From Synechocystis sp. PCC 7338 (GTDB taxonomy: Bacteria > Cyanobacteriota > Cyanobacteriia > Cyanobacteriales > Microcystaceae), in contig NZ_CP054306.1 of the NCBI RefSeq assembly GCF_018282115.1, forward strand, positions 1,225,488 to 1,289,487: a stretch of 64,000 nt of DNA, read 5' to 3'. Position 1 is the stretch's first letter; each line of letters starts with the position of its first letter. The notes beneath the pieces were generated by a model that saw nothing but the letters and a program-made list of their open reading frames with translations, was not told where the DNA came from and ran no database searches. The translations under genes were made by a program, and so were the position numbers. Shown here piece by piece: positions 44,774-54,236 of the stretch.

Positions 44774-45925
44774 TTAGAAAATATCCGCCGGATCTGCGGC
44801 CCGCAAGCGCCCCACGGCGATCGCCCCGGAAATGCAACACATGGCAATGGTCATAATCAGTACGGTCAAAGCCCGAGCAGTGGTCATAATTAGGGGCAAA
44901 CCCGTGGCCCGGGCCGTATTGGTATAGAGCAAAATCCCCAAACCAAAGCTAGGCAAAAAGCCAATCACTGCTAGCAACAGGGCTTCTTGGAACACTACCC
45001 CCAACAGATAACGATCGCCGTAGCCAATGGCCTTGAGGGTGGCATACTCCGGCAAATGGTCAGAAACGTCAGTGTAGAGAATTTGGTAAACAATCACCGT
45101 GCCCACAATGAAGCCCATGGCGGTGCCCAAGCCGAAGACAAAACCAATGGTGGTGCGGGTTTGCCAATAATTTAATTCGTATTGCACCAACTTTTCTTTG
45201 GTGAAAACCTGGACATCGCCTCCGGTCAACTCCTGCCGGATTTGTTCGGCCACTACCTCTGGATCTTGCCCCGGTTTAACTTGCAAAATGCCCACATCAA
45301 TGGAACTGCGGTCCCGGCTGGGAAAAAGACGGAAGAAATTTAAGTCGCTGGTGATTAAGGTACCGTCTGCCCCAAAGGAGGAACCAAGGGTGAATAAACC
45401 CTGTACCTGGATGCGACGATTACCTACTTCCGTAAAAACAGGGCCATCGGCTGCTAACAAAGCGGGTACCGGGCCAAATTCTTCCCTAGAGTCCCGGTCA
45501 AAGAGGAACACATCGGGGCGCTTAATCAGGTCTAAATTTTCCTCCACCCCTGGTAGATTAATGGGATTGGAGACGGGGTTAAAACCCATAATGTAAATCT
45601 GGCGGCTGGCTTTGGTTTCCGGGTTTTTCCAGCGGTTGATGTCAATGTAAAGGCTAGTGCCCCTGCTCACCGCTTCATTGCCCATGGCTTGGTACAAACG
45701 GCGGGACGCAAAAGGGGTGGGGTTAACAAAGGTGTCGGTTTGGGTGCTGAGGATGAATAAATCCCCTTGCAAACTTTCAGGAACCCGGACGGCACTGTCA
45801 AACAGGGCATTTTTGAACCCCAGTTGCATAAAAATCAACACATCGGCAAAGGCAATGCCGGCGATCGCCGCCAGGAGTCGCATCCTTTCATGGAATAACT
45901 GGTGCCAAGCAAGGGGAATTTTCAT
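44774..45925 (-). CDS. DevC-family ABC exporter permease
   Basis: The protein has 383 residues with the MacB/FtsX-like layout. One N-terminal helix (LLAAIAGIAFADVLIFMQLG) precedes a large periplasmic domain (~45-250), and three C-terminal helices follow (from GLGTAMGFIVGTVIVYQIL). DevC works with DevB (fusion protein) and DevA (ATPase) to export glycolipids in heterocystous cyanobacteria. Here it follows the DevB-like gene by ~42 bases; no DevA is adjacent. Confidence 0.9.
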   Translation of the reverse strand: MKIPLAWHQLFHERMRLLAAIAGIAFADVLIFMQLGFKNALFDSAVRVPESLQGDLFILSTQTDTFVNPTPFASRRLYQAMGNEAVSRGTSLYIDINRWKNPETKASRQIYIMGFNPVSNPINLPGVEENLDLIKRPDVFLFDRDSREEFGPVPALLAADGPVFTEVGNRRIQVQGLFTLGSSFGADGTLITSDLNFFRLFPSRDRSSIDVGILQVKPGQDPEVVAEQIRQELTGGDVQVFTKEKLVQYELNYWQTRTTIGFVFGLGTAMGFIVGTVIVYQILYTDVSDHLPEYATLKAIGYGDRYLLGVVFQEALLLAVIGFLPSFGLGILLYTNTARATGLPLIMTTARALTVLIMTIAMCCISGAIAVGRLRAADPADIF

Positions 45926-45967
45926 CTATTAAGTTGATTTATGGGTAAATCTTAGGTTGATGGACTT

Positions 45968-47323
45968 TTAGTTGGGGGGAGAGGGGGGAGCGCTGTCGGG
46001 TTCAATTTTCACCACCACTTTGGCATTGCTCAAACCAGCCACCTTTTTGCTTGCCCCGGGGCTGAGGGCAATTTTCACTTCCACTACCCTGGCATCAATG
46101 TCGGCGGCGGGATCGGAGTCCAGCACATCATTTTTGCCAATTCTCAAGCCAATATCGGTGACTTTGCCTTCCAATTCGCCGCTAAAGCTGTCATTTTCAC
46201 TGCGTACCCAGGCAGTTTGCCCCAGTTCTACCCGGCCGATGTCGTTCTCGTACACCTCCGCTACCACAATCATTTGGGACGTGATGCCCAAATCCAGAAT
46301 GCCATTGGTATCGCTGACTTTTTCCCCTGGGCGGGAATAAATTTTTAACACCTGGGAATCCACTGGAGCCCGGACCACAGCGGTGTCCAATTCGGCTCGG
46401 GCTTCCTGAAAGCGAGCCATAGCCAGGTTTAATTCTGCCTGGGCTTTTTGCACATCTACCTGACGAATTTCAGCAATTTGGGAGAGGGTGGCCCTGGCTG
46501 ATTCCCTTTCCAGCAACATGGTCTGGGCGTCCTTATCCCGGATCGATTGTTGTTCTCGAATTCGCTCTTCCAGGGTGGCTTCCGTTTTCATTAACCTGGC
46601 TCGAGCTTCCTGCAACCTCTGGTTACTGGTTTCTAAGTTCAAGCGTCGCTGTTCCCAGTCCGCCATGGCGATCGCCCCATTTTCAGCCAAACTGCGATAA
46701 CGCCGGTCATCGTTGGCCGCTTGATTCACCTCCGCCTGCAGACGGTCTATGGTGGCCTGTTGCTCTATTTTTTCCCCTTCCAATTGCTTAACTAAATTGG
46801 CAAGGGCGGCCTGGTTAACAGCAAAATTCTGTTCTAACTCCGCCTGGGCTTTGCGGACTTGGGATTCCTGGGCGGCAATTTGCCCCCGCTTAGCACCGGC
46901 TTCTATGATTGCCAAATCAGCCTGGGCCACCCGCACCGACTCCTGGGCGGAAACTACGGCGGCGGCCTTTTGTTCGTAGGAATCCAGCACTGCCACCACC
47001 TGGCCTTCCTTAACTTTATCCCCTTCCTTTACCAACACCTTCGATACTTTGGCTCCCCCAAAGGAACCGGGAGAAGCGGAAAGTTTGATAATTTCCCCTA
47101 GGGGGGCAATGCGTCCCAGAGCGGCCACGGGCTGGTCTTCTGGGGTCTGGGCTGCGGGAGCAAGGGCCCCGGAAGCGTTTTCCTCCCCTTGGTTTACCCC
47201 GGAGCGGAGACTGTAAAAAATTATTCCCCCAGTGAATAAAACCCCCACCACCATGGCCAAAATGATCCAGCGGAGGCTATGGTCAGGGCTGGCAAGTTGT
47301 CCGGTTCTCGTGGATTCACCCAT
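45968..47323 (-). CDS. DevB-family HlyD-type membrane fusion protein
   Basis: The protein has 451 residues. One membrane helix (WIILAMVVGVLFTGGIIFY) lies near the N-terminus, then a lipoyl-like half (VSKVLVKEGDKVKEGQVVAVLD), a long coiled-coil hairpin (~130-310), the second lipoyl half (VRAPVDSQVLKIYSRPGEKV) and a beta-barrel domain. It bridges the inner membrane pump to an outer membrane channel. It is the first gene of a pair with the DevC-type permease. Confidence 0.92.
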   Translation of the reverse strand: MGESTRTGQLASPDHSLRWIILAMVVGVLFTGGIIFYSLRSGVNQGEENASGALAPAAQTPEDQPVAALGRIAPLGEIIKLSASPGSFGGAKVSKVLVKEGDKVKEGQVVAVLDSYEQKAAAVVSAQESVRVAQADLAIIEAGAKRGQIAAQESQVRKAQAELEQNFAVNQAALANLVKQLEGEKIEQQATIDRLQAEVNQAANDDRRYRSLAENGAIAMADWEQRRLNLETSNQRLQEARARLMKTEATLEERIREQQSIRDKDAQTMLLERESARATLSQIAEIRQVDVQKAQAELNLAMARFQEARAELDTAVVRAPVDSQVLKIYSRPGEKVSDTNGILDLGITSQMIVVAEVYENDIGRVELGQTAWVRSENDSFSGELEGKVTDIGLRIGKNDVLDSDPAADIDARVVEVKIALSPGASKKVAGLSNAKVVVKIEPDSAPPSPPN

Positions 47324-47417
47324 AAGGCAAAAGGGGCCAATAGCTGGAAAAGACTAGCTAAATTGTAACATTTCGATACAGGGGAATATGGGAGATATGG
47401 GCAAAGTTCTGGGGGGC

Positions 47418-48143
47418 TCAAGAAGGACGCAGATTTTCCCCGGCCGCTTGGTCTAGGAGCCAGAGCAATTCCCCCTGGGGCTGAATAAACCGGGCTGGAT
47501 ATTGTTGGGGGTCGGCTTCCGGGGCAAAGATTTCCGCTAACGCTTGCTGTTTACTGGCCCCCGCTACGAGAAAAACCACAGAACGGGCTTGATTAATCAG
47601 GGGAATGGTGAAGGTTAACCGGGGTTGGCCGTCCTTGTTACCCACCGTAATCAGGCGATCGCCAACGGAGAGGGCGGGGGTGTGGGGAAAGAGGGAAGCG
47701 GTGTGGCCGTCATCCCCCAAACCAAGTAGCACCAAATCAAAGGCGGGAAAATGTCCTGCTTCCACCTGGAAAAAAGTGGCCAACTCATTTTCGTAGGTCT
47801 GGGCGTCCTGTTCCGGATCGGCGGCGGTGGTGGGCATGGGATGGATGTTGGCTTCGGGAATATCCACCTGGTCTAACCAAGCGAGGCGGGCCATGCGTTG
47901 ATTACTGTCGGGATGGTCGGCGGGGACATAGCGTTCATCTCCCCAAAACACATGGATTTTTTCCCAGGGGAGGGCTTGGCGGGCCAGGGCTTCGTATAGC
48001 GGTTTAGGCGTACTGCCCCCCGAGAGGGCAATGGTGCCTTGGCCCCGTTCGGCGATCGCCTTGGTGATGCGGGTGGTGACACAAACCAGAGCCCGCTCGA
48101 TCAAAATTTGTTTATTTATCAACACATCCACTTGGGGAGCCAT
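47418..48143 (-). CDS. pgl: 6-phosphogluconolactonase Pgl
   Basis: Pgl hydrolyses 6-phosphogluconolactone in the oxidative pentose phosphate pathway, important for cyanobacterial metabolism in the dark. Signature motifs are ALSGGSTPKPLYEAL, VFWGDERYVPADHPDSN and LGLGDDGHTASLFP with the catalytic His. The length of 241 residues is normal. The name devB was once used for this gene, which should not be confused with the HlyD-type DevB gene that follows it here. Confidence 0.96.
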   Translation of the reverse strand: MAPQVDVLINKQILIERALVCVTTRITKAIAERGQGTIALSGGSTPKPLYEALARQALPWEKIHVFWGDERYVPADHPDSNQRMARLAWLDQVDIPEANIHPMPTTAADPEQDAQTYENELATFFQVEAGHFPAFDLVLLGLGDDGHTASLFPHTPALSVGDRLITVGNKDGQPRLTFTIPLINQARSVVFLVAGASKQQALAEIFAPEADPQQYPARFIQPQGELLWLLDQAAGENLRPS

Positions 48144-48229
48144 GGAAACCTCTGGGCAATGGACAATCTAATTTTTCCCCTCCATATTGGAGGAGTTTAC
48201 CGGCTAGGGAACGGAATTGTTGAATTTCT

Positions 48230-50728
48230 TCATCTTTTGGCTTCTGGATAGGCTAATTTGCCGTAACCCCCCAAGGCCATTAACCACACCGTCACCACCA
48301 ACCAATGGAAAATGGTAATTAACCAGAGGGAGCCGCTATGCCAATAGAGGGCCGTGGTTCCTATGCCCAATAGACCAGTAAGGGTAAGGAAGATGGGTTG
48401 GAAAAACAAATTTCTTCCCCTGGGATAAAACAGAAGGGCATTGAGGGGATGGTAGATCGGGAACAGCACTAGACTCAGGGCCATGGCCCCCAAAGTCGGC
48501 CAAAATAAATTCAGTTCAGTGGGATAGGGCAACAGCATGACCCGAAAAACCAATTCTTCCCCCAGGGCCGGCAGAAAAAACAGGGCCAAGATTGATTTCA
48601 CACTGCCCCCCAAGGATTGACCCCACCATTGCCATTGCAATAGGCCAAATTTAACCCCCAGGGGAATGGCGATCACCCCGTAGACAATAACGGCGATGCC
48701 GAAGAATTGCCAATCCTGGGGCTTGGGCAAAATAACCGTGGCGCCCAAAATCCGGCGAGCTAGGGCAGAAAGCACAGGCACATCGCCAAAAATACCGGTG
48801 GGGGCCAGGGGCAAAATTTCCGGCATGGCTCCCCCCACTTGATTGGGGCGCATAAACCAAAGCTGGGCACCCTGTTCGAGGAAAATTTGGTTGAGAATAT
48901 CCTGGTTAACCCGGGGTAACATGGACTGCCAACTGAGCAGGGCATTGGCTAGGGTATTGTCCTGGATAAAATCATATTGATTGGTGGGATTGTCCGGGTC
49001 TAAACCGGCTAGGGTAGCGGCATTGCTTTGCCAGTCTTCCCTGGTAATCCCCCTGGGTTTTAACATCGTCAGCAGGCGATCGCCTAATTTTTGTAGCCCT
49101 TGAAAGCGCTGGGTTTCTGGGGAATTGGGGTGCTGGGCCAACCAACTGAGAATTTCCGGGCTATTCTCCACCTTTTCCTGCAAACCCACAATGGCTAAGT
49201 ACAGGGCTTGGTTAGAATCCTGCACACAGGACGCCGCCGGGCTAACCCCCGCATAACCAGTGCCATCCCCGGTACGGTAGCGGGCCATCATAATTTGCAG
49301 TTGTTTTTGCAACTCATCCAGGGGGGAAAGCACCACCTCGCCAAAGTTGTAATCCTGTAACAGGTCTAGTTTGACCATCACATCGGCAAAGGGACGGCTT
49401 TGGATCCAGCCCCGCTGCAAATTACCGGCATAGTTTTCCCAGGTTTGGGAGCCAGCAATGATGCCCTGGGGATTATGGGCATAGACCTGGTAATAGGGAA
49501 TTTCCCACTGCAACTCGTCGGTAAAGGGGTCCCGCACAATTTCAGGCAAACTAAAGGCAAAATGCCCCGTCACTGTGCCCAGCATAGTCTTTTCTCCCAA
49601 TTTCCCCCCAATGCCGCCGAATAAATGCATTCCCAACAGGCGATCGCCTTCTTGCCATTGGCCCAGGGCCACCTCGGGGGAATCACTGCGGGGATCAAGT
49701 AAAACCTTTTGGGCTGTACCTTTGCGAGCGGGAGTATTGTGCCAATTTTGGTGACTAATATAGTCTCGACCGGGGCCGAGGCGAAAAATTTGCTCATCAG
49801 GCTGCAATTGCACCAAGGAACGGGGCTGGAGGGATTGCACCGTGAACAGGCCATCCTGACCTTGGGCTCCATAAAGGTACCAACCCAATTGACCGACGGG
49901 AGAACTGGCCAAATCCCTGGGGGTGGACATAAACCGATCGCCATTGAGGCGGGGCTGTTGGGGAATGCGAATTGTTTCCTGGGGGCCGTCAAATTGTTTA
50001 CTTATGGCGTTGTAATGTTGAACCAGCATTAAATCCGTGGCACAGGGCTGAGGCCCAGGACAATCCTTGGGCACGGTGTTGGGGTCTGCTTTCGGGTCAG
50101 GGCCAATAATTTTTACTAGGGCTTGATAACGGCCCGTCACCATTTCCGGCATGGTGGCCAGTTTAATTTCTGCTTGATTGCCGGCGGGAATATTCACCTG
50201 GGCCCGGAGAAAACGCACTAGCACATCATCCACCGGTCTGGCCCCAGCTAAGGACTGCAAAGGCCCCACTTGCGATCGCCCATTTAAACGGTTGGGTAAC
50301 AGATTGCCCCGGCGTTCACTATTTAAGGCGGCGGGGGTAAAGTTTACGTCTGTGGTAACTAGCTTTAAGTATCTTTCCAAATCGGCATTGCTCTGCCAAG
50401 TGAGGCGGAGTTTTTGTCCCACTAGTCCCTGTTGGATAGAAGGTGCCTGATACAGTTCCAGCCAAACCCAGTCCCCGGGAGTGGCTTTAGTTTCTTCCAC
50501 CGTCGGCAGGATTAACCGCCCCAACCACTCACCCAAGGGCCGATAATACGCCCCATCTAAATTCTGTTGCAGGGGATAATAATCCACCTGGTTGACCGGC
50601 AACTGACTGCTGATTTTATAGTCTGGGATGCGGTCGGAGGGGCCCTGGGGACGGAATAGCATGGCCAGGAAAACCAACACCAAAGCGGCGATCGCCCCTA
50701 ACACTATCCGCCCGCGCCATTGCTTCAT
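48230..50728 (-). CDS. CPBP-family intramembrane protease-like protein
   Basis: The protein has 832 residues. It has an N-terminal helix (IVLGAIAALVLVFLAMLF), a long periplasmic region of ~600 residues and a C-terminal membrane domain with the CPBP (Abi) motifs GEELVFRVMLLPYP (EExxxR) and FHWLVVTVWL. The CPBP core acts as a prenyl-protease-like intramembrane peptidase; the long periplasmic part is a cyanobacterial feature of unknown role. A promoter and a terminator-like hairpin lie in its leader. Confidence 0.88.
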   Translation of the reverse strand: MKQWRGRIVLGAIAALVLVFLAMLFRPQGPSDRIPDYKISSQLPVNQVDYYPLQQNLDGAYYRPLGEWLGRLILPTVEETKATPGDWVWLELYQAPSIQQGLVGQKLRLTWQSNADLERYLKLVTTDVNFTPAALNSERRGNLLPNRLNGRSQVGPLQSLAGARPVDDVLVRFLRAQVNIPAGNQAEIKLATMPEMVTGRYQALVKIIGPDPKADPNTVPKDCPGPQPCATDLMLVQHYNAISKQFDGPQETIRIPQQPRLNGDRFMSTPRDLASSPVGQLGWYLYGAQGQDGLFTVQSLQPRSLVQLQPDEQIFRLGPGRDYISHQNWHNTPARKGTAQKVLLDPRSDSPEVALGQWQEGDRLLGMHLFGGIGGKLGEKTMLGTVTGHFAFSLPEIVRDPFTDELQWEIPYYQVYAHNPQGIIAGSQTWENYAGNLQRGWIQSRPFADVMVKLDLLQDYNFGEVVLSPLDELQKQLQIMMARYRTGDGTGYAGVSPAASCVQDSNQALYLAIVGLQEKVENSPEILSWLAQHPNSPETQRFQGLQKLGDRLLTMLKPRGITREDWQSNAATLAGLDPDNPTNQYDFIQDNTLANALLSWQSMLPRVNQDILNQIFLEQGAQLWFMRPNQVGGAMPEILPLAPTGIFGDVPVLSALARRILGATVILPKPQDWQFFGIAVIVYGVIAIPLGVKFGLLQWQWWGQSLGGSVKSILALFFLPALGEELVFRVMLLPYPTELNLFWPTLGAMALSLVLFPIYHPLNALLFYPRGRNLFFQPIFLTLTGLLGIGTTALYWHSGSLWLITIFHWLVVTVWLMALGGYGKLAYPEAKR

Positions 50729-50754
50729 TTGTGGACCGCCCTAAAAATTGCCAT

Positions 50755-50798
50755 AAAAAAACACCTGGGGCGTCTTTCCTTGTTTCGACTCCAGATGT
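50755..50798 (-). terminator. Terminator-like hairpin in the leader of the CPBP gene
   Basis: In the minus-strand transcript ACAUCUGG (50798-50791) can pair with CCAGGUGU (50768-50761), eight pairs with one G-U, followed at once by a U run (to 50755). It lies between the promoter and the start codon at 50728. A second copy of the 3' arm, CAGGUGU at 50820-50814, could pair with the same ACAUCUG, which is an attenuator-like arrangement. Confidence 0.5.
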
Positions 50799-50825
50799 TT
50801 TTCTAATTTCCTCACACCTGACCCA

Positions 50826-50853
50826 AGTATAAATCACCATCGGGGAATGTCAA
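50826..50853 (-). promoter_or_regulatory. Strong sigma-70-type promoter of the CPBP gene
   Basis: On the minus strand TTGACA (50853-50848) and TATACT (50831-50826) are spaced by 16 bases. Transcription would start near 50820 and give a leader of ~90 bases containing the terminator-like hairpin. Confidence 0.6.
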
Positions 50854-51294
50854 GGCTCCAGCCTAAAAAAAAGCTAATTTTCAACAAATGTTGACCTAAA
50901 GCAGAACTCCAAAGCCTTTTCCTGCGTCGTTTACCGTAGATAATGAATTTTTTCTAAAATTCTTTAATCCCGCTCTTCCCGGTGCCAGCAAAGCTCCATG
51001 GGACAAAAGCAAATCCCCCACCCGGATTATTTCGGTTCGGTTAAGAGTTGTACAAAGGCGATCGCCATTTTGATAACCACGCTAAGATCACGGAGGATTG
51101 GCGAAAAGCCCAGGCTGATTGGTGACTTTCTTTTGCGGCCATAAACCGCTCCTGGAGAGGCTTTCCCCTTCCTGATCCGACGTTGTAATTGATTAATTAT
51201 TTTAGTCGCCCGGCCGATGGAAAACCGTCATGGCCTGACCGACCGGGGTTCCCAGACCGGTATTAAATTAGCCTTTCCGGACAAGGCATCTGTG
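50854..51294. other. Long intergenic region upstream of DUF1815 gene
   Basis: About 440 bases carry one HIP1 site but no frame that I can support and no known RNA gene; I looked for the tmRNA, RNase P and Yfr-type signatures that I know and did not find them. A small RNA or a long leader for the DUF1815 gene is possible. Confidence 0.4.
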
Positions 51295-51321
51295 AAAATC
51301 TTAAAAAAGTATTAAGATTTT
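51295..51321 (+). promoter_or_regulatory. Perfect hairpin just upstream of DUF1815 gene
   Basis: AAAATCTTAA (51295-51304) and TTAAGATTTT (51312-51321) form a perfect ten-base inverted repeat with a seven-base loop. The hairpin ends ~19 bases before the GGAGG ribosome site. It might protect or regulate the mRNA leader, or serve as a regulator-binding palindrome. Confidence 0.5.
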
Positions 51322-51348
51322 AAAAGCTAGCTTATTTTCGGAGGAAAT

Positions 51349-51711
51349 GTGTTTACTCGACTTGCCCAGCAACACCGCGATTTCGTGAAGGATTTAGTCA
51401 TGAGTCTCAGGGCTCTGGCCACTGTGCTCGAAAATCGAGGCTATATTGCTTCTTGCTACACCTGTGGCGACCAACTCAATAGTGCTTCATTCATGGTGAG
51501 TTTGGGAGAAAATCATCTGATTCGCTTTTTGGTATCCGACTACGGCATCACCTGGACAGAAATGCGGGATGACCGGGAATTAATGAAATTAGAAGGGGCC
51601 GAGGCGATCGCCCAATTGGAAGAGTTGGCCAATGTGGTCAAATATTGCTTGGCCGATGCCCCCAAAGGTGGCCGTAAAAAACGGAAAACCGCCCAGCTAC
51701 AACTAGTCTAA
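51349..51711 (+). CDS. DUF1815 family protein
   Basis: The protein has 120 residues. It matches DUF1815, a small cyanobacterial family: FVKDLVMSLRALATVLENRG, SCYTCGDQLNSASFMVSLG with a CxxC pair, and VSDYGITWTEMRDD. The start is GTG 51349 with a strong GGAGG just before it. A basic tail (KGGRKKRKTAQ) ends the protein and could bind nucleic acid. The function is not known. The 236 bases after it hold no gene that I recognise. Confidence 0.88.
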   Translation: MFTRLAQQHRDFVKDLVMSLRALATVLENRGYIASCYTCGDQLNSASFMVSLGENHLIRFLVSDYGITWTEMRDDRELMKLEGAEAIAQLEELANVVKYCLADAPKGGRKKRKTAQLQLV

Positions 51712-51947
51712 GACTGGTGTATGCGCGGCCCGTGCCATGGCCTCCGATGGACTGATTTTTCCCTATGAATCACTGCTGAGTTGCGAGGGGGATTCCTGTT
51801 GATTATCCTCCATAAAGCATGGGGACTGGAATGGGCTGTTTTGCTGTAGGGTGTTAGATCCCCTGCCGGTCATAAACTATGGAAAGTAAAATACCCACGC
51901 CGAACCTAAAATTAGAGCTTGGGACTTACCGCGACATGTTTCTACGC

Positions 51948-54209
51948 CTAAGCCCTGGGCAAACGATTATAACGTTGTAAACGGATGGTAACCGTCGTTC
52001 CTTGGTCGACAGCGCTTTTTAGTAAAATACTGCCACTATGTAGATCGACGCATTTCTTGGCAACCATTAAACCGAGTCCTGTTCCCGCAATATTTCTGAC
52101 ATTTTTGCCCCGATGAAAGGGTTCAAAAATTTGCTTTTGATCCTCTGGTGCAATACCAATACCTTGGTCCGTCACTTCAAAAATAATATTTTCCGAATCT
52201 AGGCCTAGATTGATTTTTATCTGTCCTCCGTCAGGGGAATATTTGATCGCATTAGATAATAAATTAGATAGGATAGACCGTATTAATCTTTCATCCACCA
52301 ACGCCTTAGTATCTTGATCGCCACAGATAAAGTCGAAATAATATTGATCACTGACACTTAATTGAATTTCTTCGATAAATTGCTGAAACAGTGACTTCAA
52401 ATCTAACCAACTAGGATTAAATTCTAATTTACCTGCTTCCGCCCGGTTAATAATTAAAATATCATCCAAAAGCTGAACCATATTTTTAACGGAATTTTGG
52501 ATACGGTGCAAATTCCGGCTACGCTTCTCGGGATCAAGCCAAGCTACTTCAGAATTCTCCAGTAATTGAGCCGCCGCTAAGGCCGTACTGAGAGGAGTAC
52601 GAAATTCATGAGAAGCCATGGAGAAAAAACGAGTTTTTAAGCGACTTAATTCCTTTTCCCGTTCTAGGGCTAGGCGAACTTCCTCTGTGCGACGCCGTTC
52701 AGTGACATCCCTTTGCACAGCAATCCAATGGGTATAGAAACCTGTTTTATCGGCAACAGGTACAAGGCTAAATTCTACCCAAAATTCACTACCATCTTTA
52801 CGATAATTAATTACTTCAACGGTAATGGATTGCCATTGACTAACGGCTTGCCGTACTTTATCTAATTCAGTGCGACTGGTTTTTGGCCCCTGTAAAACTC
52901 GAGGGGTTTTGCCTAGAATTTCTTCGGCGGTATAACCAGTAATCTTAGTAAATGCTTCATTAACATAGAGAATTCTCGGCCCGGGATCATTGATGGGCTC
53001 TGCTTCCGTGATCACCACCGCGTCATTGGTGTGAACCACAACGGATTGTAACAGACGAATTTGTTCTGCTTGCCGTTTTTGTTCGGTAATGTCAGTCACA
53101 ACCGCCACTAACCCTGCAATGTTTTCTTCACTATCTAATAGGGGAGCAGCAGAAAGGACAATTTCAATCCAGCTACCATCCTTTTTTTGGCATTTTAATT
53201 CTAGGCTAGGGGAAGCAATGCCTGATAAAATTCTCTGTTTAAATTGCTGGTAATCTTCTACCAAAATTTCGGATGTTAATAATTCTGGATGGGCAATAAT
53301 TTCTGTTTCTTTCCAACCAAAAATCCGTTCCGCCGCAGGATTCCAAATCTGAATTTGGTCTGCTAAATTAAGGGTAAAAATTCCCCTAGGGGAGGCAACA
53401 ATAAGAGATTGCAGGGTGTGATTGGTGTGGCGGAGGGCCGCCTCGGTTTTTTGTCGCTCGCTAATTTCTACCATCAGGGATTGATTGGTGGCGGCAAGTT
53501 GCTGGGTACGTTTTTCGACTCGATTTTCTAAATCTTTATTGAATTGCTGTAATTGCTCATATAATTCCGATTGTTGAATGGCGATCGCCACCTGGTTGGC
53601 TAATTGTTTCATTAACTCAATTTCCCAGGGTTGCCATATCCGGGTAAAAGCACATTGATGGGCAATTAGGAGGCCCCAAAGATAGGGAAATTCTGATTCA
53701 TTGCCTGGAGAAGTAGAACGATCATGTTGGAGAATGGGAACTACTAATTTTGATTGCACACCAAACTGTTTGACGAAATCAGCTAGGCAAACCTCTACGT
53801 CATCCTGGTCGATGTTATTAATGGCTCGTACTTTACCTTTGGTATAGGCTTGATGATACTCAACGGGAAAAACTTCGTCGGAAAAGGTTCGCCCTAAAAT
53901 ACTGGGGTAATTTGTATTCACCGATTCGGTAATGGCACTGCCCGTACCATCTTGCCAAATGCGATAAATTAAAACTCGATCAACGTGCAACAGGGTTTTG
54001 ACTTCAGCGACGGTGGTATTTAAAACCGTTTCCAAGTTCAAAGATTGACGGATATGTTGGGTAATTTGATTAATAAATCGTTCCCGTTGGGTTTGCTGCT
54101 TGAGGCTAATTTCAATCTTGCGGCGTTGCTGGTTTTGTCGGTGCCATAAATAACAAGCAATGGCGATCGCTAGAAAAACAAATTCGATCGGAATTAGAAA
54201 TTTGCCCAT
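51948..54209 (-). CDS. ccaS: CcaS green/red light-sensing histidine kinase
   Basis: CcaS is a cyanobacteriochrome that absorbs green and red light and phosphorylates CcaR. The 753-residue chain has an N-terminal membrane helix (~5-22), a chromophore-binding GAF domain (~45-215; AHQC with C186 at the usual phytochrome position, and another Cys at C141) and two PAS domains (~265-380 and ~390-510). The kinase has the H box MASHEFRTPLS, the N box LLSNAIKYS, and the G boxes DQGIGI and GTGLGL. The frame is uninterrupted, unlike the Kazusa strain of PCC 6803, where from memory an ISY203 copy splits it. It is transcribed in the cpcG2 unit. Confidence 0.95.
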   Translation of the reverse strand: MGKFLIPIEFVFLAIAIACYLWHRQNQQRRKIEISLKQQTQRERFINQITQHIRQSLNLETVLNTTVAEVKTLLHVDRVLIYRIWQDGTGSAITESVNTNYPSILGRTFSDEVFPVEYHQAYTKGKVRAINNIDQDDVEVCLADFVKQFGVQSKLVVPILQHDRSTSPGNESEFPYLWGLLIAHQCAFTRIWQPWEIELMKQLANQVAIAIQQSELYEQLQQFNKDLENRVEKRTQQLAATNQSLMVEISERQKTEAALRHTNHTLQSLIVASPRGIFTLNLADQIQIWNPAAERIFGWKETEIIAHPELLTSEILVEDYQQFKQRILSGIASPSLELKCQKKDGSWIEIVLSAAPLLDSEENIAGLVAVVTDITEQKRQAEQIRLLQSVVVHTNDAVVITEAEPINDPGPRILYVNEAFTKITGYTAEEILGKTPRVLQGPKTSRTELDKVRQAVSQWQSITVEVINYRKDGSEFWVEFSLVPVADKTGFYTHWIAVQRDVTERRRTEEVRLALEREKELSRLKTRFFSMASHEFRTPLSTALAAAQLLENSEVAWLDPEKRSRNLHRIQNSVKNMVQLLDDILIINRAEAGKLEFNPSWLDLKSLFQQFIEEIQLSVSDQYYFDFICGDQDTKALVDERLIRSILSNLLSNAIKYSPDGGQIKINLGLDSENIIFEVTDQGIGIAPEDQKQIFEPFHRGKNVRNIAGTGLGLMVAKKCVDLHSGSILLKSAVDQGTTVTIRLQRYNRLPRA

Positions 54210-54236
54210 ATATAAGCGGATCCCAGAGGAAAAACC

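Noticed and set aside
50808-50820. CCTCACAC on the plus strand, similar to the core of the Yfr1 small RNA
   Set aside because: Only part of the Yfr1 motif is present and the expected flanking hairpins are missing; it lies in the leader of the CPBP gene on the other strand.
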